DNA of 64,000 nucleotides, from NCBI GenBank assembly GCA_024233495.1, contig JACKPM010000001.1, forward strand, positions 124,001-188,000, in the 5' to 3' direction. Made by a program: the position numbers and the translations under genes. The stretch is from Chlamydiales bacterium. Lineage in GTDB: Bacteria; Chlamydiota; Chlamydiia; Chlamydiales; JAAKFR01. Under the pieces are notes generated by a model. That model saw only the letters and a list, made by a program, of their open reading frames with translations, was not told the DNA's origin and did no database searches. Below are positions 33,085 to 41,136 of the stretch, in pieces (the stretch's first letter is position 1; every line of letters begins with the position of its first letter).

Positions 33085-34566
33085 CTAAGCGAAGTTGACG
33101 CGGGGGTCGAGGAGGGTGTAGGCAATGTCCGCGATGATGTAGCCTATTAGGGTGAGGAGAGAACCAGCAAACGCTGAAAAAAGTACCACGTTGTAATCCC
33201 GGTTAAGGATAGCTTCATAGAAGAATCTACCAAAGCCATTGATCTCAAACACTGTCTCAACAATCAGAGAACCTCCAAGGATCACGCCAAGAGAGGTTGC
33301 AAGTGAGGTCACAATTGTGATTGCTCCATTGCGGCCAACATGCTTGATAAGAACGGTTTTGAGTGGAAGCCCTTTGGCGTGTGCAGTTTTTACCCAGTCT
33401 TGTCGGAGCACCTCTAGAAAAGCTGTGCGCGAAAGGCGAGCTTGAATGGCAAGTGTGCCGTACATAATGGCAAGAAGAGGGAGGGCGATATGGACTAACA
33501 CGTCAACCAGGCGCTGGCCTGAGGTGAGGCTTTCATAAATGGCATATTTGCTATGAAAGCCGCTATAGGGGATAGGGATTTTCGTGAAGGGGATGGTGTG
33601 GTGAAGCGCAACCTTTTCAATAAGGAAGGGGGCGACAACAAAAATTGGGATCGCAAAGAGTATGAGAAAGAAGATGTTAAGTGAGATGTCGGGCCACTGA
33701 TTGTGCTTTACCGCCATGATCATGCCAAAGATCTGGCAGAAAACAAAGGTGAGAAGCATGGGCACCACTGCCAGAGCAAGACTATATTTAATCCGCTTTA
33801 CAACCTCGGAAATGACGGTTTTATTGCTGTCATTCCTCAGTGTTCCGAAATCGAGCAGAAGGACACGGCTGAGGTAGCGCGAGAAGCGGGTTTCAAGGAA
33901 AAGCGTGCGCAATCCTTTATGCTCAAATGCTTGCTTGCCTCCTTGCTCTTGGAACCAGGCAGAGAGTTGGGCGACTTTTTTATCTAGGGTAGCCTCTTTG
34001 TCCCAGTCATAGACGCGGCTTTGGGCGAGCTCTTGATTACTTCGGGCAATAAGGCGGTTGGCGCTTTTCTGTTTGGCCGTCAGAGTTGGGCCAACAAAGC
34101 CAAGGCGTGTGCCTCCTCGAACGAAGAGGTTGGCACACAGCCGCCGCATTTCTAGAGGAAGGGATTCATCCTCAGCTTTTTCGAGGAGGATGGGCATAAT
34201 AAAGCGGGCGCGGTCTCCCCATCTAGTGCGCATTTCATGGTAGTCTTGCACGCTCATCTCTTTGCCATTTTTCGTTTTTGTGAGGAGCTCGTCGAGGGCT
34301 TGATCCACTTTTGTGAGAGTGATGGCAGGCCAGTTATTGAACAGGATAGGGAGTGTGAGGCCGTAGTGTTCCCGAAATTGGAGGTGGTGGTTTTCTTCCA
34401 TGCTTCCTTCCATGTCAGCATCACGGGTGAGGTCTCCGGTATTTGAGCGGTCAGTGACATTGACTGGGTCGCCGGGCACGAGGTTAAGAATGACGAAGTT
34501 AACCAAGATGATGGCAAAGAGGGTAATGGGGAGGAGAAAGAGGCGGCGAATGAGGTAGTCAGTCAT
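33085..34566 (-). CDS. oppB: Oligopeptide ABC transporter permease OppB with large periplasmic insert
   Basis: 493 residues against about 310 in E. coli. The N-terminal membrane segment (LIRRLFLLPITLFAIILVNF) ends in the family's VILNLVPGDPV. An insert of about 190 mostly hydrophilic residues (about 60-250) follows before the remaining helices. The ATPase-coupling EAA loop is AHAKGLPLKTVLIKHVGRNG. The C-terminus LLDPRVNFA is complete. It overlaps the solute-binding gene upstream by 8 bp. No second permease (oppC) or ATPase genes follow: the stop is directly succeeded by the tandem repeat array. The partner subunits must lie elsewhere or be lost. Confidence 0.9.
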   Translation of the reverse strand: MTDYLIRRLFLLPITLFAIILVNFVILNLVPGDPVNVTDRSNTGDLTRDADMEGSMEENHHLQFREHYGLTLPILFNNWPAITLTKVDQALDELLTKTKNGKEMSVQDYHEMRTRWGDRARFIMPILLEKAEDESLPLEMRRLCANLFVRGGTRLGFVGPTLTAKQKSANRLIARSNQELAQSRVYDWDKEATLDKKVAQLSAWFQEQGGKQAFEHKGLRTLFLETRFSRYLSRVLLLDFGTLRNDSNKTVISEVVKRIKYSLALAVVPMLLTFVFCQIFGMIMAVKHNQWPDISLNIFFLILFAIPIFVVAPFLIEKVALHHTIPFTKIPIPYSGFHSKYAIYESLTSGQRLVDVLVHIALPLLAIMYGTLAIQARLSRTAFLEVLRQDWVKTAHAKGLPLKTVLIKHVGRNGAITIVTSLATSLGVILGGSLIVETVFEINGFGRFFYEAILNRDYNVVLFSAFAGSLLTLIGYIIADIAYTLLDPRVNFA

Positions 34567-36595
34567 GTTTATCTAGCCAGATCACTTCAACATTTGGTTC
34601 AGAGATGTCTGCTCCAGGGATGAGGTCTTGCCTCTCCCGAGGCACAAAGAGGTTTTTCACATACTCACGGTAGAGGAGGCGTACTTTTGGGGTATAAAGG
34701 AAGGTATAGGGGGTTTCTTCATGAATGATCTGGTGAAACTCGTGGTAGAGCTGCTTTCTTTCTGCTCTTTTGTCTTCGTAGTTGAGTGTCTCAATGATGC
34801 GGTCAATTTCGGGGTGGGAAAAGCCAATTGCGTTTGAGGAGCCTTTCTCTTTGGCTCCTGAGCTGTGCCAGATTTGTCTTGGATCATCTGGAGGTGTGCC
34901 GTGTTTCCATCCCATAAAGATGGCGTCGAATGTTTTATCATCGAATTGGCGGGAGAGATCTGTGATATCAAGACCATAGAGCTGACACTCAATCCCAATC
35001 TCTTTGAGTGCAGTGACGATGTACTCGGCAATCACTTTTGCTGAAAGACTTTTTACGAAATAGCAGAGGCGGAAGCGGAAAGGAACCCGTTTGCCTTCTA
35101 CCATTTTGTCTCGAATACCATCACCGTCGAGGTCAACCCACCCCTCTTGTTCAAGAATGCGTTTTGCTTCAAGCGGGTTGTAGGGCCAATCATCAACTGA
35201 GCTATCATAGGCGGAGGAATAGCGGTAGAAGGGGCCGGTGATGGCAACAGCCATCTCATTGAGGTTTTGGTGAATGATCCGTTTTCTGTCGATCGCCATC
35301 GTCATCGCTTGCCGGATGCGCGCATTGCCGAAAAATTCGGTGGCAAGGTTCCATCCAAGGTAGTAGTAGCAGCGATCGACGTAGTCAATCGCTTCAATTT
35401 TCATCCCGAGCTTCTCTTGCGCGTTGTATTCAGCGCTTTTCAAAAATGATTCGAGTTCAAGGAGTTGGTTCGGAGCTACGTGGCACAAATCGATATTTCC
35501 GACTTTAAAATCCTGCCATGCTGCATCAAAGCTGTCTTTAAAGCTGTAGTGGACACCTTCAATAAGGACGGTGTAGGGGTTATAGTATCTGGGATTGCGC
35601 ACAAAGGTGATGCCTTCTTCATTCATGCCGTCAAAAAGATAGGGACCACAGCTAGGAATGACATTTTTTGCCCAGTGATGTGCAAAATTTTGTGCCCATA
35701 CTGAGTTAAGGCGGTAGGTGTCGTTATCTTGGTCATCATCAAGAATTTTGGCGCCATCTGCAAAGTGCTGGTAGACAAAAGAGGCAAGCGGCTGTAGAGA
35801 GCCGGTTAAGTTGAGAGAGCTGTATTTTGTCTTGAACTCACCATCTGCTTCATGCGCCTTCCACCGCACAACAAATGTGAGCGCGTCAATCACTTCAAAC
35901 TCTTCGATGTCATTGTAGTATGTGCGTAAGGAGACTGCTTTCGGCTCTGAAACATATGGATTCATCACAGCATCATAGAAGAACTTGAAGTCGTGGGCAG
36001 TAACCGGATGCCGCTCACTGAAAAAAGAGGAGAGCTCAAAGTTGGTTGGAAAGTGTTTCTTGTTCAGTGGAGCCCAAAAGACATTTTCTCTGAGGTGAAC
36101 CCAGTACTCTTTCAGCTGAGGAAAATCTTCCCTTGGGCGCGCCTCCACTTTAATGGCAAGGTCGGGACAAAGAGTCTCATACTGTCCAAATTTTAGCTGT
36201 GCCACAGTGCCTACACACATCGAGGTCATGTTCGAGACATCGCGAAAACCGTTAAAGGGGTGGAGGTGTTCAGGCTTTCCAATAAGCGCCTCGCGCCGTA
36301 CACCATGTGGGCGAAAGCTCTCTCCTAACATTTTGGGAAGGGTATGGGTAAAGTAAGGATCTTCTGTGAGGAGGTTAGGGTACTTTTCTTCAATGTGCGG
36401 GCGGGCCAAAGTGAGCTGTGCAGGAGAGTGGTGAGTGGGAGGAGCATGGCTGATTTGCTGCGTCTCTTTTCTTAGCTGTTGCAAATCGGCACGGATCGAC
36501 TTTAAATCTTTTTCAACAAGGGAGGAGGACCACCACACCATCGTCAGCATGAAGATAATGATGAGTAGTCCGAATCCTTTTAAGCCTCGTTTCAT
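34559..36595 (-). CDS. oppA: Oligopeptide-binding protein (SBP family 5)
   Basis: 678 residues. The N-terminus is a single hydrophobic segment (FGLLIIIFMLTMVWWSSSLV) with no lipobox Cys, so the protein is probably anchored by an uncleaved helix. Family features include HLRENVFWAPLNKKHFPTNF, VTAHDFKFFYDAVMNP, FGNARIRQAMTMAIDRKRII and LEQEGWVDLDGDGIRDKM. Delivers peptides to OppB. It follows sthA with a 4 bp overlap and precedes oppB with an 8 bp overlap, so the three form one transcription unit. Counterpart of the CT480 type of OppA. Confidence 0.92.
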   Translation of the reverse strand: MKRGLKGFGLLIIIFMLTMVWWSSSLVEKDLKSIRADLQQLRKETQQISHAPPTHHSPAQLTLARPHIEEKYPNLLTEDPYFTHTLPKMLGESFRPHGVRREALIGKPEHLHPFNGFRDVSNMTSMCVGTVAQLKFGQYETLCPDLAIKVEARPREDFPQLKEYWVHLRENVFWAPLNKKHFPTNFELSSFFSERHPVTAHDFKFFYDAVMNPYVSEPKAVSLRTYYNDIEEFEVIDALTFVVRWKAHEADGEFKTKYSSLNLTGSLQPLASFVYQHFADGAKILDDDQDNDTYRLNSVWAQNFAHHWAKNVIPSCGPYLFDGMNEEGITFVRNPRYYNPYTVLIEGVHYSFKDSFDAAWQDFKVGNIDLCHVAPNQLLELESFLKSAEYNAQEKLGMKIEAIDYVDRCYYYLGWNLATEFFGNARIRQAMTMAIDRKRIIHQNLNEMAVAITGPFYRYSSAYDSSVDDWPYNPLEAKRILEQEGWVDLDGDGIRDKMVEGKRVPFRFRLCYFVKSLSAKVIAEYIVTALKEIGIECQLYGLDITDLSRQFDDKTFDAIFMGWKHGTPPDDPRQIWHSSGAKEKGSSNAIGFSHPEIDRIIETLNYEDKRAERKQLYHEFHQIIHEETPYTFLYTPKVRLLYREYVKNLFVPRERQDLIPGADISEPNVEVIWLDKHD

Positions 36596-37998
36596 GTCTT
36601 TATTTTGTGTCCTGCCAAGTTGCCCAATCCATCATAAGCTGCGTACTTATAGAGGTCATGAAGTGTTGGATAATTGTAAACATTTCCGATGATATCCATC
36701 AAAGATTTCTTGTTCTCAATTAACCCCATACCGTGATGGATCAGCTCAGTCGCCAAGTGGCCTACAATATGTACGCCGCGTAAAATCAAGTCATCACGCG
36801 TGAAGATAAGCTTGAGCATCCCTCGCTCAGCTCCCATAATTTTCCCTCGTGGCATGTCACGATGGTGTGCTACACCGACGCAGTAATTCATGTTTTTCTC
36901 TTTTGCCTCTTCTTCGGTCACTCCTGCACACGAAATTTCTGGAACAGTGTAAATGCCGAAAGGTAAGACGCGAGCGATCTCTTCAATGTCTTTGGTTTGA
37001 AAGATGTGCGCTACAGCTACACGCCCTTGATCCATCCCTGTACTAGCGAGAGCAGGGAATCCAATCACATCACCCACAGCATAGATGTTGGGAACTGAGG
37101 TTTGGTAATTTTCATTCACCTCAATCGCTTTGCGTTTGGTTACCTCAATACCCACTTTTTCTAGGCCAAGGTTCTTTGTGCAACCGTTGCGACCCGCAGC
37201 AAAGAGGAACATATCCACATGGAGAAGCTCACCTGACTCCAAGATGACCTCCATCTTTTGAGCATCATCCGAGGGCACATTGATCGATTTCACCCCCTTT
37301 CCAAAAAGAAGATCGATTTGATCACGCTGCATTGCGCACTTAAATTCCTCTACGATCTCTTTGTCGATGAAAGTTAAAATCTCCTCGGCACGGTTGATCA
37401 AGAACACTTTTGTGCCCATCGTAGAAAAGATCGTAGCATATTCGCATCCAATCACTCCTGCGCCCAATACGGCAATTGATTGTGGAAAGTGCTTGATGTC
37501 TAAAATGGTGTCCGAGTCGTGTACGCGCTTTTTGTCAAAAGGGATATTTGGAGGATGGAAAGGGTACGATCCTGTTGCAATGATGATGTAGTCAGCTGAA
37601 ATGTCGACTTCTTTGGGCCCAGAGACATGCACGGTATTCTTGTCGACAAAGGAGGCTTCACCCTGAAAGATATCTACGTGGTGCTGCAAAAGGTTATTGT
37701 GCACAACTTCGCTCTCTGTCTTGATGATGTAGTCTTTGCGGTACATGAAGTTTTCAACAGTGGCATCACCTTGTAAGTTGCGATCCACACCGTAAAGCCC
37801 CTTGTCATACCGGCCAGAGAGATAGAGAGCTGTTTCTTTGAGTGTTTTAGAGGGGAGAGTTCCTGTTGTGACACCGGCACCACCAAAGAAGGTAGACTTT
37901 TCCACTAGAGCGACTTTGTGCCCAAAATAAGCCGCCTTTACAGCTGCTTTTTCCCCTGCAGGCCCCGAGCCAATTACGACCAGGTCATACTTATCCAT
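36592..37998 (-). CDS. sthA: Soluble pyridine nucleotide transhydrogenase (SthA type)
   Basis: 468 residues of the dihydrolipoamide dehydrogenase fold: FAD loop VVIGSGPAGEKAAVKAAYFG, NAD loop AVLGAGVIGCEYATIFSTMG, FAD-ribityl motif YAVGDVIGFPALAS. The redox disulfide of lipoamide dehydrogenase (CxxxxC) is absent: that position reads GGAGVTTGTLPSKTLKE. That absence, with GIYTVPEISCAG and the C-terminus NYPTLHDLYKYAAYDGL, points to SthA, which transfers hydride between NADPH and NAD. E. coli SthA keeps one Cys here; this protein keeps none. AAAGGAG lies upstream. First gene of a unit with oppA-oppB. Confidence 0.85.
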   Translation of the reverse strand: MDKYDLVVIGSGPAGEKAAVKAAYFGHKVALVEKSTFFGGAGVTTGTLPSKTLKETALYLSGRYDKGLYGVDRNLQGDATVENFMYRKDYIIKTESEVVHNNLLQHHVDIFQGEASFVDKNTVHVSGPKEVDISADYIIIATGSYPFHPPNIPFDKKRVHDSDTILDIKHFPQSIAVLGAGVIGCEYATIFSTMGTKVFLINRAEEILTFIDKEIVEEFKCAMQRDQIDLLFGKGVKSINVPSDDAQKMEVILESGELLHVDMFLFAAGRNGCTKNLGLEKVGIEVTKRKAIEVNENYQTSVPNIYAVGDVIGFPALASTGMDQGRVAVAHIFQTKDIEEIARVLPFGIYTVPEISCAGVTEEEAKEKNMNYCVGVAHHRDMPRGKIMGAERGMLKLIFTRDDLILRGVHIVGHLATELIHHGMGLIENKKSLMDIIGNVYNYPTLHDLYKYAAYDGLGNLAGHKIKT

Positions 37999-38002
37999 TC
38001 AA

Positions 38003-38340
38003 TCTCCTTTCTCGTGGACCCTATTGGAAAGTCACACTTTGGAGGCCCTTTGGTTGATTTTGCCTCGATTTGCCCGATCGCTCGCTTGCCGTACCGTTTG
38101 TACTGTCTGCGCTCGAGATCGATCAATTTCGAACATAATTTCCAAAAGATCCTGTTTCCCATTTGGTTAGGCGTCTCTTCAACTTCTTCAGCGATGAAAA
38201 CTCTCTAACCAGGTCGACAAAATCACTCCTACCAGACTTTCAAACCACAGTCAACCATGTTGAGAAAGTCAGGCTTTGAGCCCCTTTCTCGTGATTCTCC
38301 ACACGAGAAAGGAGATGATCAAGCATTTTCTAATCTTTGA
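38003..38340. repeat. Repeat-rich intergenic stretch between sthA and the interrupted secreted-protein gene
   Basis: No gene is seen. A type C palindromic repeat covers about 38045-38155 (ATTTTGCCTCGATTTGCCCG against CTCGAGATCGATCAATTTCG then CCAAAAG). A perfect 11 bp hairpin, CCTTTCTCGTG / CACGAGAAAGG, lies at 38283-38312. The block CACGAGAAAGGAGAT on the plus strand at 38302-38316 repeats the sthA leader (minus strand, 38002-38016), ribosome site included, in inverted orientation. Confidence 0.6.
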
Positions 38341-38850
38341 TTAATTTCCACACTCACAATAGATGTAGAATGAGTCGCGAAAATAGGTGTAACGCTCATA
38401 AGCCCCAAGGGGATGCACACACTGTAACGTATACGCATTGAATGGAGTCACCACAGTAAGCGAACGCACAATGTAGTTGCGGTAGCCGTCTTGCGCCGTA
38501 TACTCCAACACTAAATTGCCAGATGTGTTCTCGTAAATTGAGTGGTAAAGAACAGAGTAAGGGTAGGCAGAAACACCTGATAGCATCTGATCAAAGAGCG
38601 CATATGCATCGATATTTCCAATAGGGGGATAGTACCCTGTAAATGTATAGGCAGTTGCGCGGTCATAAGCAGTTGCCATAATTTGTGTGCTTCCTTGCGA
38701 TACCGTTGGCGTGTGAGGAAAACGAATCTTTGTTTTTTCCATGCCAAAGTTTTAGCGCAGTGTTACCCACCACCCTGAGCCGCAGTCCACATCTTTTGCG
38801 AATGCTGAAACACAAAATAACATACAAAAAATTATAGCCAATTTCTTCAT
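38341..38850 (-). pseudogene. Secreted protein gene interrupted by an in-frame stop
   Basis: AAAAGGAG precedes ATG at 38850. The first 32 codons give a leader and mature start (MKKLAIIFCMLFCVSAFA then KDVDCGSGWWVTLR) before TAA at 38752-38754. Four codons later, in the same frame, the ATG at 38742 continues for 133 residues (RFPHTPTVSQGSTQIMATAY ... YIYCECGN). One frame, one stop and a leader only on the first part indicate a single ancestral gene of about 169 residues with a nonsense change. The mature part is Tyr-rich with Cys near both ends. Readthrough or reinitiation without a leader are alternatives. Family not recognised. Confidence 0.72.
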
Positions 38851-38887
38851 ATTGATCTCCTTTTGGAGAAAAACAATAAAGATTAAA

Positions 38888-39550
38888 TTAATAGATGACA
38901 AGATGTGATTTTGAAAGGTGGGGAATCACTCCCAATTCTGCGAGGCCGCGCAAGAGTGCAATCGTTCCCACAATGAGCATCGCAATGCCCATCCATGTGC
39001 GGTAGTGTTTACGCCATTTTTGTAAAAATGCAGAGGCCTGCATTGCAGCAATTAAAGAGGGAGAGGTAAGCAGCGCAAAAAGGAAGCCGTTAAGTAAGCC
39101 AAGCCACGCGCTCTGCATCAAGGCGATAGCTGAGTAGATCACTACTGTTTGTCCACATGGCAATAATATTGTGGCAAGACCAAAAATGAAGATGGGCCAT
39201 GGTGATTCTTTTGATAAGTTACGCGACAAAGTAATAGAGAGGTTGCCCCCCACACGATTTAAGAGTTTTTGTCCTGGATAGGCTAGGTGTAAAAGAGAGG
39301 TGATCCCGAATGTGATGATGACTAAGCCTACTCCCAAAGAAAAGAGAGCAGGGAGGTGCACTTTTTTTAGTGCAGCAGTAACCAAAAAGCCCATCTCACC
39401 GCTCAAGAGTCCCACAAAAGAGAAAGAGGTGAGGCGTCCTAGGAAATAGAACCAGCGATAGCGATGCTTGGCAATAAACATCATAAGTGGCCCACACATC
39501 CCAATACAGTGTAGATTCCCAAGTAAATATAGAGGTAGAAGTGCGATCAT
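38888..39550 (-). CDS. DsbD_2/SafE-type six-helix membrane protein
   Basis: 220 residues from the ATG at 39550. A longer start at 39565 is created by the repeat end ATGGTGTCGTCAAAT and is less likely. The first helix carries LYLLGNLHCIGMCGPLMMFI, the CxGMCGP signature of the sulfite exporter TauE/SafE / urease accessory UreH-like group (DsbD_2). The fourth helix has ATILLPCGQTVVIYSA, the matching Cys-Gly/Pro motif. Relatives are linked to copper handling, cytochrome maturation or thiol transport. Its nearness to a copper-type RiPP operon is suggestive only. Confidence 0.78.
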   Translation of the reverse strand: MIALLPLYLLGNLHCIGMCGPLMMFIAKHRYRWFYFLGRLTSFSFVGLLSGEMGFLVTAALKKVHLPALFSLGVGLVIITFGITSLLHLAYPGQKLLNRVGGNLSITLSRNLSKESPWPIFIFGLATILLPCGQTVVIYSAIALMQSAWLGLLNGFLFALLTSPSLIAAMQASAFLQKWRKHYRTWMGIAMLIVGTIALLRGLAELGVIPHLSKSHLVIY

Positions 39551-39568
39551 ATTTGACGACACCATCTA
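39551..39568. repeat. Solitary end of the second 162 bp repeat type
   Basis: ATTTGACGACACCATCTA is the reverse complement of the TAGATGGTGTCGTCAAAT end seen at 26522 and 47492. It covers the 5' edge of the DsbD_2-like gene and adds an in-frame ATG. A type C palindrome follows 2 bp later. Confidence 0.7.
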
Positions 39569-39570
39569 GA

Positions 39571-39660
39571 CTTTTGGAAGATTTTGCCCTGATTTGAACG
39601 ATCTCTTGCTTGTCGTCTGCGCTCAAGATTGATCAACTGAGAGCAAAATCCCCAAAAGTG
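39571..39660. repeat. Type C palindromic intergenic repeat, compact copy
   Basis: The left edge CTTTTGGAAGATTTTGCCCT is mirrored by GAGCAAAATCCCCAAAAG on the right, and inner arms GAACGATCT / AGATTGATC continue the symmetry. The right edge continues as CCAAAAGTGCTT, the same motif that starts each unit of the array at 32822-33060. Confidence 0.7.
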
Positions 39661-39677
39661 CTTTTCTATCAGCGGAA

Positions 39678-39869
39678 TCAAGAGCGGAGCTCGTTTAGGC
39701 GGGCGGCGTCATGGCCGGTTTTATTGGATTTGCGGAAGAAGGAACTAACGGTCACTGTCCCCAACACCAGCGCAAAAGCACTGAAGATGAGGAGCAGTGT
39801 CCACGCTCCGCTTTTAAACAAGTTCGGCTTGTTCACGATTGCGGTGGCAGTATCCCAAAGCAGAACCAA
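39678..39869 (-). CDS. Possible 63-residue single-helix membrane protein
   Basis: One hydrophobic segment (WTLLLIFSAFALVLGTVTVS) with flanking charges. It overlaps the 3' end of the Inc-like gene at 39814 by 56 bp in another frame. It might be a separate small membrane protein or a frameshifted third lobe of the upstream gene. Weak support; no clear ribosome site. Confidence 0.3.
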   Translation of the reverse strand: MVLLWDTATAIVNKPNLFKSGAWTLLLIFSAFALVLGTVTVSSFFRKSNKTGHDAARLNELRS

Positions 39870-40131
39870 TTATCATTGCACCACCAATGGCGGTGATGAC
39901 AATAGGCATTGTGAGTAACGCAGCTCCAGTTCCTTGTGAGATTTTTTCAGCAAGCTGGCGAATTGGAGTCATGCTTCCAGTAGTGATGCTTGCAATTAGC
40001 AAAGCACCGAAAACTGCAATCGCAAGTCCTGCAACTGCTGTAACTAACCAAGCAGTTTTAGAAGAACAGCAGCAGCACTGCGCTTCATGATCAATATCGC
40101 GATTTCTTTGAACGTCTCCACAACAAACCAT
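39814..40131 (-). CDS. Small Inc-like protein with one bilobed hydrophobic module
   Basis: 105 residues. The Cys/His-rich N-terminus (CCGDVQRNRDIDHEAQCCCC) is followed by lobe 1 (about 27-49, WLVTAVAGLAIAVFGALLIA), an 18-residue polar loop and lobe 2 (about 68-93, IVITAIGGAMIIGSALGY), then a charged tail. Eight Cys in all is high; the CCCC run could be lipidated in a host or bind metal (speculative). It has GGAGGTTCTAG before the ATG. No leader peptide; topology as in chlamydial inclusion-membrane proteins. It sits just downstream of the RiPP operon on the same strand. Confidence 0.62.
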   Translation of the reverse strand: MVCCGDVQRNRDIDHEAQCCCCSSKTAWLVTAVAGLAIAVFGALLIASITTGSMTPIRQLAEKISQGTGAALLTMPIVITAIGGAMIIGSALGYCHRNREQAELV

Positions 40132-40175
40132 CTAGAACCTCCAGTTTTGTAAGGTCATTATAAAGATAATTGAGA

Positions 40176-40901
40176 TTAATAGACAGAGAATTTTTCTCTT
40201 AGGGCTTTGTAGCAGCTCTTGGCGCGCAGCTTACGCAGCCCACGATTGAAATGTTGAATCAATTTTTCATTTTCACCTTTGATGGTGAGGAGTCTTAGCC
40301 CCTTGTCGTTGAGAGGGGGTGTGGCGATTTTGAGGACGCCAGGATAGAGGTGGGGCACAAGGGCATGCGCCTCAAGATTGTTGATCAAAAGGCCATCAAT
40401 CTTCCCCTTAGCCAAATCTTCGAGTCCCACTGCCATATTGCTGTAGAGTTCTACCATAATTGAGGGATACTTCTGTAAAATCAAAATTGTATCGTCAAAT
40501 TGGTTGATGCCGACGATGCTCTTTTCAAGATCAATCAGCGAGTGGTCTTCGCTCTTTTGCCGCACCACAAGAACGGGGCCAAGGAAGAGGAAGGGATCAG
40601 AGAAGGAGAACTTATCTTTGTTTTCCATGTTAGGTGGGAGAGAGGAGAAGACGCCAGCATATTCTCGCGCTCCCAATCCCTCGAAGAGCTGATCCCACCC
40701 CACGTTGTGAATCTCCAAAGGCTCTTTCTCTTCTTTGGCAATCTCTTGCACAAGGGCAGTAGAAAAAGCGGTCACATTAGCTGTCTTTTGTCCAAGGTTA
40801 AGAGGAAACCAGGTGGGGTCACGTCCAATTGAGTATGAGCCTTCCTTAGAGGAAGAGCAAGCAGAAAGCAGGGCCAAACATAGAAGCACAACAATGCGCA
40901 T
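40176..40901 (-). CDS. Family-3 solute-binding lipoprotein linked to the RiPP operon
   Basis: 241 residues from the ATG at 40901, chosen because the leader MRIVVLLCLALLSACSSS starts there with a clear lipobox (LSAC). Extracellular solute-binding family 3 features: IGRDPTWFPLNL, FSFSDPFLFLGPVLVVRQ, VGINQFDDTILILQKYP, and GKIDGLLINNLEA near the C-terminal lobe. Such proteins bind amino acids or small cations for ABC import. No permease or ATPase gene adjoins. It lies 10 bp after the small membrane protein and is the last gene of the bufA-B-C unit. Ligand unknown. Confidence 0.8.
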   Translation of the reverse strand: MRIVVLLCLALLSACSSSKEGSYSIGRDPTWFPLNLGQKTANVTAFSTALVQEIAKEEKEPLEIHNVGWDQLFEGLGAREYAGVFSSLPPNMENKDKFSFSDPFLFLGPVLVVRQKSEDHSLIDLEKSIVGINQFDDTILILQKYPSIMVELYSNMAVGLEDLAKGKIDGLLINNLEAHALVPHLYPGVLKIATPPLNDKGLRLLTIKGENEKLIQHFNRGLRKLRAKSCYKALREKFSVY

Positions 40902-40911
40902 AAGAGTCACA

Positions 40912-41136
40912 CTAGAACAAAGATTTTTTTTCGGAAAGATATTGTTGATAGCCATGCTCTAAAAAACGGAGCTGATTCTCGATTACAATGCGCTCATCTC
41001 CAGAGGCGTATTTTAGCCTCTTTTTGAGTTTTTCAATTCGTTCAATATAGCCAAGGATAACGAGACGACGCCTCCTTTTAATCTGCGAAAAGTAGATAAA
41101 AATGCTCCCTACGAGTATTGCACAAAAAATTGCCAT
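40912..41136 (-). CDS. Small single-span membrane protein of the RiPP operon
   Basis: 74 residues from the ATG at 41136, eight bases after AGGAG; a GTG three codons earlier is possible. The N-terminal helix MAIFCAILVGSIFIYF is followed by a very basic stretch (QIKRRRRLVILGYIERIEKL) and a helical charged tail. No family is recognised. It overlaps the 3' end of the DUF2063 gene by 28 bp, so translation is coupled to it. The topology (N-out, C-in by the positive-inside rule) suggests a membrane tether. Confidence 0.62.
   Translation of the reverse strand: MAIFCAILVGSIFIYFSQIKRRRRLVILGYIERIEKLKKRLKYASGDERIVIENQLRFLEHGYQQYLSEKKSLF

Noticed and set aside
36592..37998. Annotation as dihydrolipoamide dehydrogenase
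   Set aside because: The redox-active CxxxxC is absent and the C-terminus fits SthA; no lipoyl-complex genes adjoin.
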